Below are positions 1 through 7,452 of a DNA stretch of 40,910 bases, one piece after another. The notes below the pieces were generated by a model that ran no database searches, was not told the origin of the DNA, and worked only from the letters and a program-made list of their open reading frames with translations. The translations under genes and the position numbers were made by a program. The DNA is taken from positions 1 through 40,910 of the forward strand of contig CANONE010000001.1 in the NCBI GenBank assembly GCA_947567585.1, written 5' to 3'. This DNA comes from an uncultured Clostridia bacterium (GTDB lineage Bacteria; Bacillota; Clostridia; Oscillospirales; Acutalibacteraceae). Within the stretch, counting starts at the first letter, position 1; each line of letters starts with the position of its first letter.

Positions 1-200
1 GCCAGCGTCATAAATTTTTTCGCTGGTATTCTGCACCAAAACTGGTTTGCCAGAAGTCCGTTGAGACCATCTATCAAGTCGGACATCAGAATTCTGGAAA
101 TGCAGATGCGAAAGGCCGCGCTTGGTGCGCGATGCAGCTGTACAATTATGGCAAACCAGTTTTGGTGCAGAATACCAGCGAAAAAATTTATGACGCTGGC
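1..200. repeat. 52-bp perfect inverted repeat at the window edge
   Basis: Bases 1-52 are the exact reverse complement of 149-200; the arms are separated by 96 bp and identity stops at 53/148. The right arm lies in a stretch that reads as the 3' end of a coding region, so the left arm is a backward copy of it. Because the left arm begins at base 1 the repeat may extend outside the window. A fold-back (chimeric) contig end or a genuine invertible/palindromic element are both possible; the first seems likelier. Confidence 0.85.
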
Positions 201-347
201 AAAGAAGGAAAATGCGTCAAGGCCAGCTGCAACTCCGGCCAGGCCCCTTCTGGCACGCTTCTAAAGCGGCCCGATTATGTCCATTTCTCCTATAGAAATC
301 TCAATACGGATTGGAATGTAAGCTTCAAAGTCATAGCTTCCATTTGA
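53..347 (+). CDS. 3' end of an unrecognised protein (partial)
   Basis: An open frame enters from the left edge and ends at the TGA just before a strong terminator. Discounting bases 1-52, which are an inverted copy of 149-200, about 97 codons remain. The predicted tail is Asn/Lys/Tyr-rich with three cysteines (WCAMQLYNYG..., GKCVKASCNSG) and ends ...FKVIASI. Its base composition is more A+T-rich than the neighbouring genes, which would fit transferred DNA. No family is recognised. The first internal ATG (132) has no clear ribosome site, so the start is probably upstream. That it is coding is inferred from the open frame plus the terminator position only. Confidence 0.4.
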
Positions 348-355
348 TCACGCGT

Positions 356-406
356 TAAAAAGGCGCCGCGCAATGCCTGCCGGAAGGCTTTTGCGCGGCG
401 CTTTAT
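356..406 (+). terminator. Intrinsic terminator after the partial CDS
   Basis: An 11-bp GC-rich stem (363-373 with 391-401) encloses a second small GCC/GGC stem. It is preceded by an A-run and followed by CTTTAT. It separates the partial CDS ending at 347 from the promoter of the stalk-domain gene. Confidence 0.75.
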
Positions 407-429
407 CATATAGTTTGCCTATTTCCCCC

Positions 430-458
430 TTGCCTTATCCCCCGGGATTTGCTATAAT
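430..458 (+). promoter_or_regulatory. Promoter of the stalk-domain protein gene
   Basis: TTGCCT (430-435), a 17-bp spacer and a perfect TATAAT (453-458) with an extended -10 TGC. The start codon at 500 follows with AGGAGG at 488-493. Confidence 0.7.
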
Positions 459-499
459 GTTACAAAGCATCCATCATTTATTCAATTAGGAGGAAAAAG

Positions 500-1642
500 A
501 TGAACAAGAAATTTTCTGCGCGGATAACCGCCGGCCTGCTGGCCCTGGTAATGGCGCTGGGGCTGGCCCTGCCCGCCAGCGCGGCGGACAAGCGTCTTGA
601 AGCCGCCTATACCGGCACGAAAATCGTCCTGGACGGGGACACCATCCTCCCCATGGACGCCACTGGCAGAATCGTGGAGCCTTTCGCGGTGGACGGCACC
701 ACCTATTTGCCCATCCGCGCCGTGGCCGACGCTCTGGGCTTAGGAGTGGACTGGGACCAGGCCACCAAAACCGTGAAGCTCAGTACCGGCAGGCCCAGCG
801 CCCCGCCGGATGGCTCCCAACTGGCGGCGGCGGAATTCTGCGCCTTTGGGGAAACCGTGTGTACCCTGTATTTTCCCAGCAACTGGGCGGACGCCGTCTA
901 TATGGAAAACGATATCGACAATGGCCGCATTACCTTTTATGACTATGCAAATTATGATGAGGAGGCTGGCTATGGCGGGCGGCTCTTCGCCCTTCGGCTG
1001 TTCACCAGCTATAGCGAATACGAGCATTTACCCAACCGCAAGTTTGTGCAGAAAATCATCCTAGACGGCGTTTCTTATGACCTAGTGTTAATTCGGCCCT
1101 CTGATGTGCAGTTTGACCCATCACCTGAAAAAGAGCAGAGCTATATGAGCAAATACCGGCAGATTGACGGTATTGTGGAGGACATGGTGTTCTCCAGCGC
1201 GGTACAATTCCCCCAGCCGGTGATAAAGACCATCACCGCCACTTATACCGGTACCAAGATCACTCTGGACGGCAAGGCAATCACGCCCAAGGACGCCAAT
1301 GGCAAGACTGTGGAGCCTTTCGCGGTAAAAGGGACCACCTATCTGCCCATCCGCGCCGTGGCCAACGCCCTGGGCCTGGAGGTAGGCTGGAACCAGGCCA
1401 CCAAAACCGTGACCTTGTCCTCCAAACCGGTCCAGTCCCCCGCCCCGGCCTCCACGCCAAAACCCCAGCCAGACCCCAAGCCCGATCCCGAACCGGCGCC
1501 AGAAGCCCGCACTGTCTATGTGACTCCCACCGGCAAGCGCTACCACTATGACGGCAGCTGCAATGGAGGCACCTATATTGCCTCCACCCTGGCTGAGGCC
1601 CTGAGCCGGGGACTGACCCCCTGCAACAAGTGCGTTTTGTGA
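500..1642 (+). CDS. Secreted protein with two copper-amine-oxidase-N-like stalk domains
   Basis: The 380-aa product has a signal peptide (Lys-rich start, hydrophobic core, ...ALPASA cleavage site near 28-29). Two near-identical stalk domains follow (about 33-95 and 243-307; both carry EPFAV.GTTYLPIRAVA.ALGL and end in QATKTV.LS), the family often annotated copper amine oxidase N-terminal domain. Between them is an unassigned module (about 107-235). A Pro-rich linker (310-336) leads to a C-terminal module with His349, Cys354, Cys375 and Cys378 spaced like a small zinc-ribbon. Such stalk domains occur in cell-surface proteins of Firmicutes and are thought to present other domains from the wall; catalytic amine oxidase activity is not expected. 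The start is fixed by AGGAGG at 488-493. The stop overlaps the start of the next gene (TGATG). Confidence 0.85.
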   Translation: MNKKFSARITAGLLALVMALGLALPASAADKRLEAAYTGTKIVLDGDTILPMDATGRIVEPFAVDGTTYLPIRAVADALGLGVDWDQATKTVKLSTGRPSAPPDGSQLAAAEFCAFGETVCTLYFPSNWADAVYMENDIDNGRITFYDYANYDEEAGYGGRLFALRLFTSYSEYEHLPNRKFVQKIILDGVSYDLVLIRPSDVQFDPSPEKEQSYMSKYRQIDGIVEDMVFSSAVQFPQPVIKTITATYTGTKITLDGKAITPKDANGKTVEPFAVKGTTYLPIRAVANALGLEVGWNQATKTVTLSSKPVQSPAPASTPKPQPDPKPDPEPAPEARTVYVTPTGKRYHYDGSCNGGTYIASTLAEALSRGLTPCNKCVL

Positions 1643-2064
1643 TGATGCTGATTCGCTTGGCAGTTCCGGAAGACGCCGCCGCGCTGTTCCATCTCAACCA
1701 GCTTTTTAACGGGCCATCCAAAACGACTGTGGAGGCTGTGGCGGAATCCCTGGGTGGAAACGGGCAGGAAGTTGTCATGGTAGCGGAAATAGAAGGCGCG
1801 CTGGTAGGGTTCGCATGTGTGCAGATGAAGCGTTCCTTCTGCTATGAGCGGCCTTCCGCAGAGGTGACGGAGGTCTTTGTAAAAGAAGGTTTCCGGCGGC
1901 AAGGGGTGGCAAAGGCTATGCTGCAAGCGGCTCACGCCCATTGCAGGGAACGCTTGGGCGCGGAGGAATTCACCGTGCTGACGGGGCATGACAATTGGCC
2001 CGCCCAGGCGCTGTATAAACAGCTGGGCTATTCGCCGTCTGGAGAAATGCATTTCTCTATGTGA
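1642..2064 (+). CDS. GNAT family N-acetyltransferase
   Basis: A 140-aa single GNAT domain. It begins with the IRLAVPEDAAAL strand-helix and contains the acetyl-CoA loop in FVKEGFRRQGVAKAML (R-x-x-G-x-A type) and the terminal ALYKQLGY motif. The ATG at 1642 overlaps the TGA of the stalk gene; there is no good Shine-Dalgarno, so translation is probably coupled to the upstream gene. A GTG at 1630 would give a slightly longer form. The acceptor substrate cannot be told from sequence. Confidence 0.85.
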   Translation: MMLIRLAVPEDAAALFHLNQLFNGPSKTTVEAVAESLGGNGQEVVMVAEIEGALVGFACVQMKRSFCYERPSAEVTEVFVKEGFRRQGVAKAMLQAAHAHCRERLGAEEFTVLTGHDNWPAQALYKQLGYSPSGEMHFSM

Positions 2065-2126
2065 GTCAGTGAATAAGCCGCCCCATTGACGGTGCAAAAG
2101 CCCCCATCCTTTACTTTGGAGGTACT

Positions 2127-2603
2127 ATGAAGTTTGATATCAGACCCTTATCCCCCGCGGAGTACCCTTTGCTGGAAGACTTCCTCTACCAGGCCATTTT
2201 CGTGCCCGAGGGGCAAAAACCGCCGGAGCGGGAAATCCTCCGCAAGGCGGAGCTGCAAGTCTATATAAAGGACTTCGGCAAAAGCTCTCATGACCGGGCC
2301 CTTCTGGGACTGGCAGACGGCCGTCCCGCCGGGTTATGCTGGGTCCGGATCATGGAGGACTATGGCCATGTGGACGATCATACCCCGTCATTTGCCATCT
2401 CTCTGCTGCCGGAGTACCGTGGACGGGGCCTTGGTACCGCATTAATGGAAGCCATGCTGGCTCTGCTGCGGAAAAATGGGTATAAAAGGGCCTCGCTGGC
2501 GGTACAAAAACAGAATTACGCGGTGAGAATGTATCAAAAAGTGGGATTTCATATCATTGACGAAAATGAAGAGGAGTACATTATGGTCCATGACCTGACT
2601 TGA
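2127..2603 (+). CDS. GNAT family N-acetyltransferase
   Basis: A 158-aa GNAT domain with the CoA-binding loop LLPEYRGRGLGTALM and the C-terminal YAVRMYQKVGF element. TTGGAGG lies 6-7 nt before the ATG. It follows the first GNAT gene in the same direction after 62 bp and is probably cotranscribed. The two are different subfamilies, not a recent duplication. It is followed by a small hairpin with a T-run. Substrate unknown. Confidence 0.85.
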   Translation: MKFDIRPLSPAEYPLLEDFLYQAIFVPEGQKPPEREILRKAELQVYIKDFGKSSHDRALLGLADGRPAGLCWVRIMEDYGHVDDHTPSFAISLLPEYRGRGLGTALMEAMLALLRKNGYKRASLAVQKQNYAVRMYQKVGFHIIDENEEEYIMVHDLT

Positions 2604-2611
2604 CAGCCGGC

Positions 2612-2638
2612 AAAGCAGGCTTCTGCTTTCCCATTTTT
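2612..2638 (+). terminator. Weak intrinsic terminator after the GNAT gene
   Basis: A 7-bp stem AAAGCAG/CTGCTTT (2612-2618 with 2623-2629) with a four-base loop. The T5 run starts five bases after the stem, so efficiency may be modest. Confidence 0.45.
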
Positions 2639-2659
2639 CCGGCCAAGAGGCGCATAACT

Positions 2660-2874
2660 ACGAAAAGGGGCTCTCTGTTTCACCGTGTATTTCAGCCCCG
2701 CCTCTCCACTAATTACAACCGGCGGGGATGCATGAACTCAAAATGGGCGCGGCCCATAGACGAAGAATCCCCCGCCCTGGATAAAAAAGCATTTGCAGGC
2801 GGACCAAATACTCCCCGGGCAATAGCGGACCAGCGGTCCGCTGGCGGCGGAAGAGGGTTGGTTCCGCCTTTTTT
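2660..2874 (+). other. Hairpin-dense intergenic region, possible structured RNA
   Basis: The 409-bp gap between the GNAT gene and the araC-type gene has at least four stems on this strand. They are GGGGCT/AGCCCC (2667-2699), a GC-rich pair around 2721-2770 enclosing TGGGC-GCG-GCCCA, GCGGACC/GGTCCGC (about 2825-2841), and GGCGGAA/TTCCGCC (2846-2852 with 2862-2868) followed at once by T6 (2869-2874), a good intrinsic terminator. No convincing promoter for a plus-strand transcript was found. On the other strand the first stem is followed by TTTT and could end a minus-strand transcript. Confidence 0.35.
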
Positions 2875-2896
2875 GCGCGAAAAGCTTCTTTTTCAT
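2738..2896 (-). CDS. Possible 52-aa small ORF
   Basis: ATG at 2896 is preceded by AGGAGG (2912-2907, 10-nt spacing), and a TATAAT lies further upstream (2975-2970) with a poor -35. The product begins MKKKLFAQKRRNQ, is basic then aromatic/glycine-rich, and matches no family I know. A hairpin followed by TTTT lies downstream on this strand (about 2699-2663). It could be a real small gene or a chance ORF in a structured RNA region. Confidence 0.25.
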   Translation of the reverse strand: MKKKLFAQKRRNQPSSAASGPLVRYCPGSIWSACKCFFIQGGGFFVYGPRPF

Positions 2897-3012
2897 AACT
2901 TGCGAACCTCCTATACAGGCCATCCGGCAAACTTTGAAGCGCCGGACGCGCCGGGCTTTCATTGCTTGCATTATACCGCAAATTATGATAGGAAACTATT
3001 TGTTTTCCGCCA

Positions 3013-3924
3013 TTATCTATCACGATCCTGCCATATCCGCCGGTACGCAGAGGGCGTGCAGCGGGTGTATTCGCGAAAGAGCTTTCCAAAATAGCTGCCG
3101 CTTCCCAGCCCGCAGGCCAAAGCAATCTCTGTTAACGAGGCTTGACTTTTTACCAGCATCTGCGCGGCCATGTGCAGACGGAAGCTCTGGATGTACTCCA
3201 CCGGCGTGGTATGCAAAAGCGCGCGAAACACCCGGTAGCATTCCCGCTGGCTGAGAAAGGCTGAAGCCGCAAGCTCCGGTATGGAAATTTTCTCCGGGTA
3301 ATGCTCTTGAATATAGGCCATCATCTGCTTAATCTTGTCATTATTCCTCCGGTGGGGCAAATCTCCCGCCAGTAAAGGCTGGGCCTGCTGGAACAGCCGG
3401 AGCCAGATCTCCGTCAGCCTCTCCCGCAGCCGGAGCTCATAGCCAAGCATGCCGGCGTCCATACTGAACGCCTCCCGGATTAGGATTAGCGTTTTCTTTT
3501 GTTCCGGGTCCTCCGGGAAAAGCCCCAAGAGCTCCACCTGGGGCGAGGAAACCAGCGGCTCTATGTATTTGCGGTTGATCCGGCTTCCAGGCTCTCCAGC
3601 CAGCAGGGACGGCTCAAAAACGTGGAGCAGCTGGGTGCAGGCTCCCACCGGCGCCTCTGTCTTGGTGGTGTGCAGGATGTTGGAATTCACCATACCGCCG
3701 GAGCCTTCCGGGAAAAGCATCCGGCCCCCCGGCGTAGAATATACCAGCGCCCCCCGCTCCATATAGAACAGTTCCATGCTTTTGTGCCAGTGCCAGGGAG
3801 ACAGCCGTCCCGCATGGAGGTCCATCTGGGCCCGGGAAGCTATGTAAGGAAAATCCTCCGCAAAATCCGGCAGCAACTCCTCCCTGCTCCCCGAGCAGAG
3901 GATCGTACAGGTGATGTCTCGCAT
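3013..3924 (-). CDS. AraC family transcriptional regulator
   Basis: The 303-aa protein has an N-terminal cupin-like sensing domain (about 1-150, with HWHKSMELFYMERG) and a C-terminal AraC/XylS DNA-binding domain with two helix-turn-helix motifs (about 200-300: IPELAASAFLSQRECYRVFR and LTEIALACGLGSGSYFGKLF, ending TPSAYRRIW). GGGGAGG precedes the ATG by 3-4 nt. It starts 24 bp after ruvX, so it is likely the last gene of the pyrimidine operon or is read through from it. Members of this class usually control sugar or glycan genes. The effector is unknown and no obvious target lies next door. Confidence 0.88.
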   Translation of the reverse strand: MRDITCTILCSGSREELLPDFAEDFPYIASRAQMDLHAGRLSPWHWHKSMELFYMERGALVYSTPGGRMLFPEGSGGMVNSNILHTTKTEAPVGACTQLLHVFEPSLLAGEPGSRINRKYIEPLVSSPQVELLGLFPEDPEQKKTLILIREAFSMDAGMLGYELRLRERLTEIWLRLFQQAQPLLAGDLPHRRNNDKIKQMMAYIQEHYPEKISIPELAASAFLSQRECYRVFRALLHTTPVEYIQSFRLHMAAQMLVKSQASLTEIALACGLGSGSYFGKLFREYTRCTPSAYRRIWQDRDR

Positions 3925-3948
3925 TTTCCTCCCCCTTTCTCCCTTGGT

Positions 3949-4377
3949 TCAATGGGCTTCCCGCTGGCTTCTCCTTCCTCGCAAATAGTCCTCCAGGATA
4001 ATCGCCGCCGCCACCGCGTCCACCACGGCTTTCCTCTTTTTCCCCCGGGTATTGGTTTCGTTCAAGTAGCCGTGGGCGGTAATGGTGGTGCCCCGTTCAT
4101 CCTGAAATTCCACCGGCAGCCCGGTCAGCCGGGCGACTTTCTCCCCCATTTCCCGGGCAAACCGCGCGCTCTCCCCCTCGGTGCCGTCCATATTCCGGGG
4201 CAGGCCCACTACTAGCCCTTGGGCGCCTGCCCCCTGGGCCGCTTCCGCGATTTGTCCCGCCAGCCGTTCGGGGTCCCGCTGGCAGAGCACCGCCAACGGC
4301 GAAGCCAGCAGCTCTCCCTTGTCGCAGACGGCAAGACCGGTACGGGTGCGGCCCAGGTCCACCGCAACCCAGATCAT
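3949..4377 (-). CDS. ruvX: RuvX/YqgF pre-16S rRNA nuclease / resolvase-like
   Basis: 142 aa, the usual length for the family. It has the RNase H-like first strand with catalytic Asp7 (VAVDLGRTRTG), the QGLVVGLPRNMDG loop, FQDERGTT, and the terminal VVDAVAAAIILEDYL helix with its acidic residue. Family members process the 5' end of 16S rRNA and resemble Holliday junction resolvases. Its ATG overlaps the stop of the histidine phosphatase gene by 4 bp (ATGA), so translation is coupled. In many Firmicutes ruvX lies near alaS/mltG; here it rides in a pyrimidine operon. Confidence 0.92.
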   Translation of the reverse strand: MIWVAVDLGRTRTGLAVCDKGELLASPLAVLCQRDPERLAGQIAEAAQGAGAQGLVVGLPRNMDGTEGESARFAREMGEKVARLTGLPVEFQDERGTTITAHGYLNETNTRGKKRKAVVDAVAAAIILEDYLRGRRSQREAH

Positions 4378-5048
4378 ACCGGCTCCGCCCCCTTCGCCTG
4401 GTCAAAGCGGTAGTACACCTTTGGCTTCCGCATTTCTTCCGGCAGATGGGAGAGATCGTTGACGTACTCCCAACGGAGCCCCCCGTTCTCTGCGGCCAGC
4501 AGGCTCACGCTGGTGTTGCCGAAGACCTCGCTCTTTTGGATCCCGGCCAAATCGCCGTAGTTGACCCGGGCGAAAATGGTCCGCAGCGCGCCGCCATGGG
4601 TCGCTACGGCGATGGTTTTCCCGGGGTTCTCCTCCACCAGCCGGTCCAAGGCGGCGTTGACCCTCTCATACACCTGCGCCATGGTTTCCCCTGCGGGAAA
4701 CACGCACAGGTGGGGGGCCTCGTCCCAGCACCGGGCCACCTCCGGGTAGCGCTGCGCTACCTCGACTAAGCGCAGGTTCTCCATCTCGCCCACGTCAATC
4801 TCCAAAAATCCCGGGTCGTCGATTACATCCAAATGGTGATATTTTGCCACAGCCCCGGCGGTTTTCCAGGCGCGGAGCAGGGGGCTGGAATAGACCCGGT
4901 CCAGCGCTTCGTTGCGAAAGCGCAGAGCCAGCAGCTCCAGCTGTTTTGCCCCTTCGGGGCTGATATCCGCGTCAAAACGCCCTTGAAAGCGCCCATCCAG
5001 GTTGCCCATGGATTGGCAATGGCGCACTAGATAAATTTTTGTCACCAT
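4374..5048 (-). CDS. Histidine phosphatase family (phosphoglycerate mutase-like)
   Basis: 224 aa. The catalytic His10 is in LVRHCQS (Cys instead of the commoner Gly after RH, tolerated in the family), followed by SPLLRAWKTA (Arg59), FLEIDVGEMEN and the second His151 in ATHGGALR. The fold acts on phosphorylated small molecules; the substrate cannot be assigned. The start overlaps the 3' end of the pepE-pyrD gene by 7 bp and its stop overlaps ruvX. A phosphatase acting on nucleotides or on a pathway intermediate would fit the operon, but that is only context. Confidence 0.88.
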   Translation of the reverse strand: MVTKIYLVRHCQSMGNLDGRFQGRFDADISPEGAKQLELLALRFRNEALDRVYSSPLLRAWKTAGAVAKYHHLDVIDDPGFLEIDVGEMENLRLVEVAQRYPEVARCWDEAPHLCVFPAGETMAQVYERVNAALDRLVEENPGKTIAVATHGGALRTIFARVNYGDLAGIQKSEVFGNTSVSLLAAENGGLRWEYVNDLSHLPEEMRKPKVYYRFDQAKGAEPV

Positions 5049-6550
5049 GGCCGTACGCCTCCCGTCAATTCAGATATGGTTCCTATACCGTTCTTCTCCA
5101 TGTATTCTTCCAGACCCCGGGCGATTTTCAAAGGCGCGTAAGGGTCGGTAAAGATGGCCGTGCCTACCTGGATGGCGCTGGCTCCAGCCAACAGCATCTC
5201 CACCGCGTCCTCCGGCGAGGAGATCCCCCCCAGCCCAATAATGGGAATCTTCACCTTTTGGGCCGTCTGCCATACCATGCGCAGGGCTACCGGCAGCACC
5301 GCGGGGCCGGAAAGCCCTCCGGTATTGTTGCGGATAATGGGCCGGCGGGTATGAATGTCAATACGCATCCCCGTCAGCGTGTTAATAAGAGAAACCGCGT
5401 CCGCCCCGGCGCTCTCGGCGGCCAGAGCCATTTCGCTGATATCGGTGACATTGGGAGAGAGCTTTACCACCAACGGCTTTTTGCAGACCTTCCGCACCGC
5501 CTTGGTAATGCCCTCCACGCCCCCGGCGGTCACGCCGAACTGCACGCCTCCCTCTTTTACATTGGGGCAGGAGATGTTCAGCTCCACCATGTCTACGGCG
5601 GCGCTGTTCAGCTTCTGCGCTGTCAGGCAGTAATCCTCTACCGTACTGCCCGCCAGATTGGCGATAATTCTTGTCCCCTGCTGGGAGAGCCAGGGCAAAT
5701 CCTTTTCAATGAAATGGTCCACCCCGGGATTTTGCAGGCCCACGGCGTTGAGCATGCCGCCGGGAGTCTCCGTAACTCTGGGGGGCGGGTTGCCGGGGCG
5801 CATATGAAGGGTTATACCTTTACAGCTAATACCCCCCAGCTCTGACAGCGGGTACATCTCTCCGTATTCCCGGCCAAAGCCAAAGGTACCCGAGGCGGCG
5901 ATGACCGGGTTGCGAAAATCCACCCCGGCTACACGCACCCGCAGCGGAGAGCGGATTTCCTCCACCCTGTCCCCTACCAGCACGCCTTCACCGTCGTCAA
6001 GCCGAATAACTTTACACCCCTTCTCATTCTCGTACTCCCGGCAGCGCTCCTCAAAGCGCTCGTACCGGGTGTGAAAGCGGCTATAGTGGGGGAGGATCTC
6101 TACGTCCGTCAATCCCAGCGCTTTCAGCCCGCCTAAGCCCACCGTATTCATTTCCGGGGAATACCGGTCAATCAGCCCCAAGCTGGGGCCCAGCACCAGG
6201 GCTCCGGCGCTGACCCCCGCCAGCAGACCCCGGGCAGCCGCCTGCCCAAGGGCTTCCCGGGCGCTATGCTTTTGTATCGAGTGTAGGAGATAATATGGGT
6301 TGCCGCCCATTAGCTCCACTACATCATACCGGGACAAAGCCTCAGGGGGCTGAAAGTCAAAATCAAAAATGTCTACCGCCAGCCCCAAGCTGCCCAGCTC
6401 TTCCTTTAAGCGCTCTACATGATAGTTCTTTTCCCGGTACTCCGGGTCCGCCGTTACAACCAAAGCGGCCCGGCCTCCCGGTTTTACATATTTGCCCGCC
6501 GCCCGCCGCAAGGCGGGGCTGCTTAGGCCGTTGGAACATAAAATGATCAT
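5042..6550 (-). CDS. pyrD: Peptidase E (S51) fused to dihydroorotate dehydrogenase B catalytic subunit (PyrD)
   Basis: A single 502-aa frame with two complete domains. Residues about 1-199 are a peptidase E-like S51 domain: nucleophile Ser114 in LLAGVSAGALVLG, His155 in ILPHYSRFH and a candidate acidic residue at Asp128. Residues about 200-502 are class 1B PyrD: SGTFGFGREYGEMYP, CKGIT (Lys244), NISCPN with active-site Cys328, and the FMN phosphate loop IIGLGGISS. S51 enzymes release N-terminal Asp from dipeptides; PyrD with PyrK oxidises dihydroorotate to orotate. The ATG at 6550 is chosen because AGGAG sits 7 nt upstream; an ATG at 6571 directly follows the pyrK stop but lacks a site. At the join, GGAGG (5963-5959) lies 5 nt before codon 200 (CGC), where a free PyrD would start. 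No ATG exists in any frame near the join, so a simple indel error does not explain the fusion. Confidence 0.93.
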   Translation of the reverse strand: MIILCSNGLSSPALRRAAGKYVKPGGRAALVVTADPEYREKNYHVERLKEELGSLGLAVDIFDFDFQPPEALSRYDVVELMGGNPYYLLHSIQKHSAREALGQAAARGLLAGVSAGALVLGPSLGLIDRYSPEMNTVGLGGLKALGLTDVEILPHYSRFHTRYERFEERCREYENEKGCKVIRLDDGEGVLVGDRVEEIRSPLRVRVAGVDFRNPVIAASGTFGFGREYGEMYPLSELGGISCKGITLHMRPGNPPPRVTETPGGMLNAVGLQNPGVDHFIEKDLPWLSQQGTRIIANLAGSTVEDYCLTAQKLNSAAVDMVELNISCPNVKEGGVQFGVTAGGVEGITKAVRKVCKKPLVVKLSPNVTDISEMALAAESAGADAVSLINTLTGMRIDIHTRRPIIRNNTGGLSGPAVLPVALRMVWQTAQKVKIPIIGLGGISSPEDAVEMLLAGASAIQVGTAIFTDPYAPLKIARGLEEYMEKNGIGTISELTGGVRPW

Positions 6551-6571
6551 AGCCTTGCTCCTTTCATTCAT

Positions 6572-7342
6572 TCACAGGGCATCCGGGGCCAGCCGGTTCA
6601 TGTGGATCACGGGGCCGTCTTTGCAGACATGGCCGTAGTATGCCTCCCCGTTTTCATCCAACAGCGCCACGGCGCAGCCCAGGCAAGCCCCCACCCCGCA
6701 GGCCATCCGCTGCTCTAAAGAAAGATAGCCCGCCGCGCCCCGCTGGGCGGCCAGCGCCTTTGCCGCCCGGAGCATCGGCCCGGGACCGCAGGCAAAGAGC
6801 ACTTCAAAATCTTCCTTTTGCGCCAGCTCCGTCACCAGCCCATGGTAGCCGTAGCTGCCGTCGTCGGTGGCAACCAGGACCTTGGCGCCCGCAGCCTTGA
6901 AATCGTTTTCCAGAATAACGGCGTCCCTGTTCCGGAAGCCCAGCACGGCTACCGCTTTCTCCCCCAGTTCCTTGGCCGCGCCCAGCAAAGGAGGTACGCC
7001 GATGCCGCCGCCCAGAAGCAGGGTTCTCTTGGTTTTGTCTATGGGGAAGCCGCTGCCCAGGGGAGCCAGAATCTCCACCCGCTCCCCTTCCTGGAAAGCC
7101 GCCAGCTCTGCCGTGCCCTGGCCCCGGACTTGGAAGACGAACCGCAGGCGGCCCTTTTCTCTGTCTATGCCGCATATGGAGATGGGCCGCCGCAGGCTGT
7201 GTCCCGGCAGGTAAATCTGGGCGAACTGCCCTGGCTGGGCCGATGCCGCCAGGGCCGGGCATTCCAGCCAAAAGTCGAAGATGCCGGGGGCAAGCTCCTT
7301 TTTCGCGGACAGGCCGCATGGAATGGAATCGTATTTTTTCAT
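6572..7342 (-). CDS. pyrK: Dihydroorotate dehydrogenase B electron transfer subunit
   Basis: 256 aa, full length. A ferredoxin-reductase-like FAD domain with RRPISI (51-56), an NAD-binding domain with LLLGGGIGVPPLL (108-120) and FACGPGPML, and a C-terminal [2Fe-2S] site with Cys215, Cys220, Cys223 and Cys240. It passes electrons from PyrD's FMN to NAD. AAAGGAGG precedes the ATG. The TGA is followed at once by the reading frame of the pepE-pyrD fusion, so the partner subunit is translated next. Confidence 0.95.
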   Translation of the reverse strand: MKKYDSIPCGLSAKKELAPGIFDFWLECPALAASAQPGQFAQIYLPGHSLRRPISICGIDREKGRLRFVFQVRGQGTAELAAFQEGERVEILAPLGSGFPIDKTKRTLLLGGGIGVPPLLGAAKELGEKAVAVLGFRNRDAVILENDFKAAGAKVLVATDDGSYGYHGLVTELAQKEDFEVLFACGPGPMLRAAKALAAQRGAAGYLSLEQRMACGVGACLGCAVALLDENGEAYYGHVCKDGPVIHMNRLAPDAL

Positions 7343-7369
7343 GGGTCCCTCCTTTGAGGACGAGGCCGC

Positions 7370-7425
7370 AGGGCGCCGCCCTACGACCGCAAACTTTTTG
7401 GGAAAAGGTTTGATGAAACAGTTTC
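7370..7425 (+). repeat. Dispersed two-hairpin intergenic repeat, copy A
   Basis: A GGGC/GCCC hairpin (7370-7382), an 8-base link, then an A/T-rich hairpin AAACTTTTT-ggg-AAAAGGTTT (7391-7411) followed by GATGAAAC. Related copies lie at 14520, 37721 and 39119. It sits between pyrK and the 3' end of the PLC-like gene. Confidence 0.5.
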
Positions 7426-7452
7426 TATTTTGGGTCTATTTTATGCCGTACC

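Noticed and set aside
5941..5975. Frameshift or sequencing error creating the pepE-pyrD fusion
   Set aside because: No alternative ATG start for PyrD exists in any frame near the join, so a single indel would not restore two normal genes; a substituted start codon plus lost stop cannot be wholly excluded.
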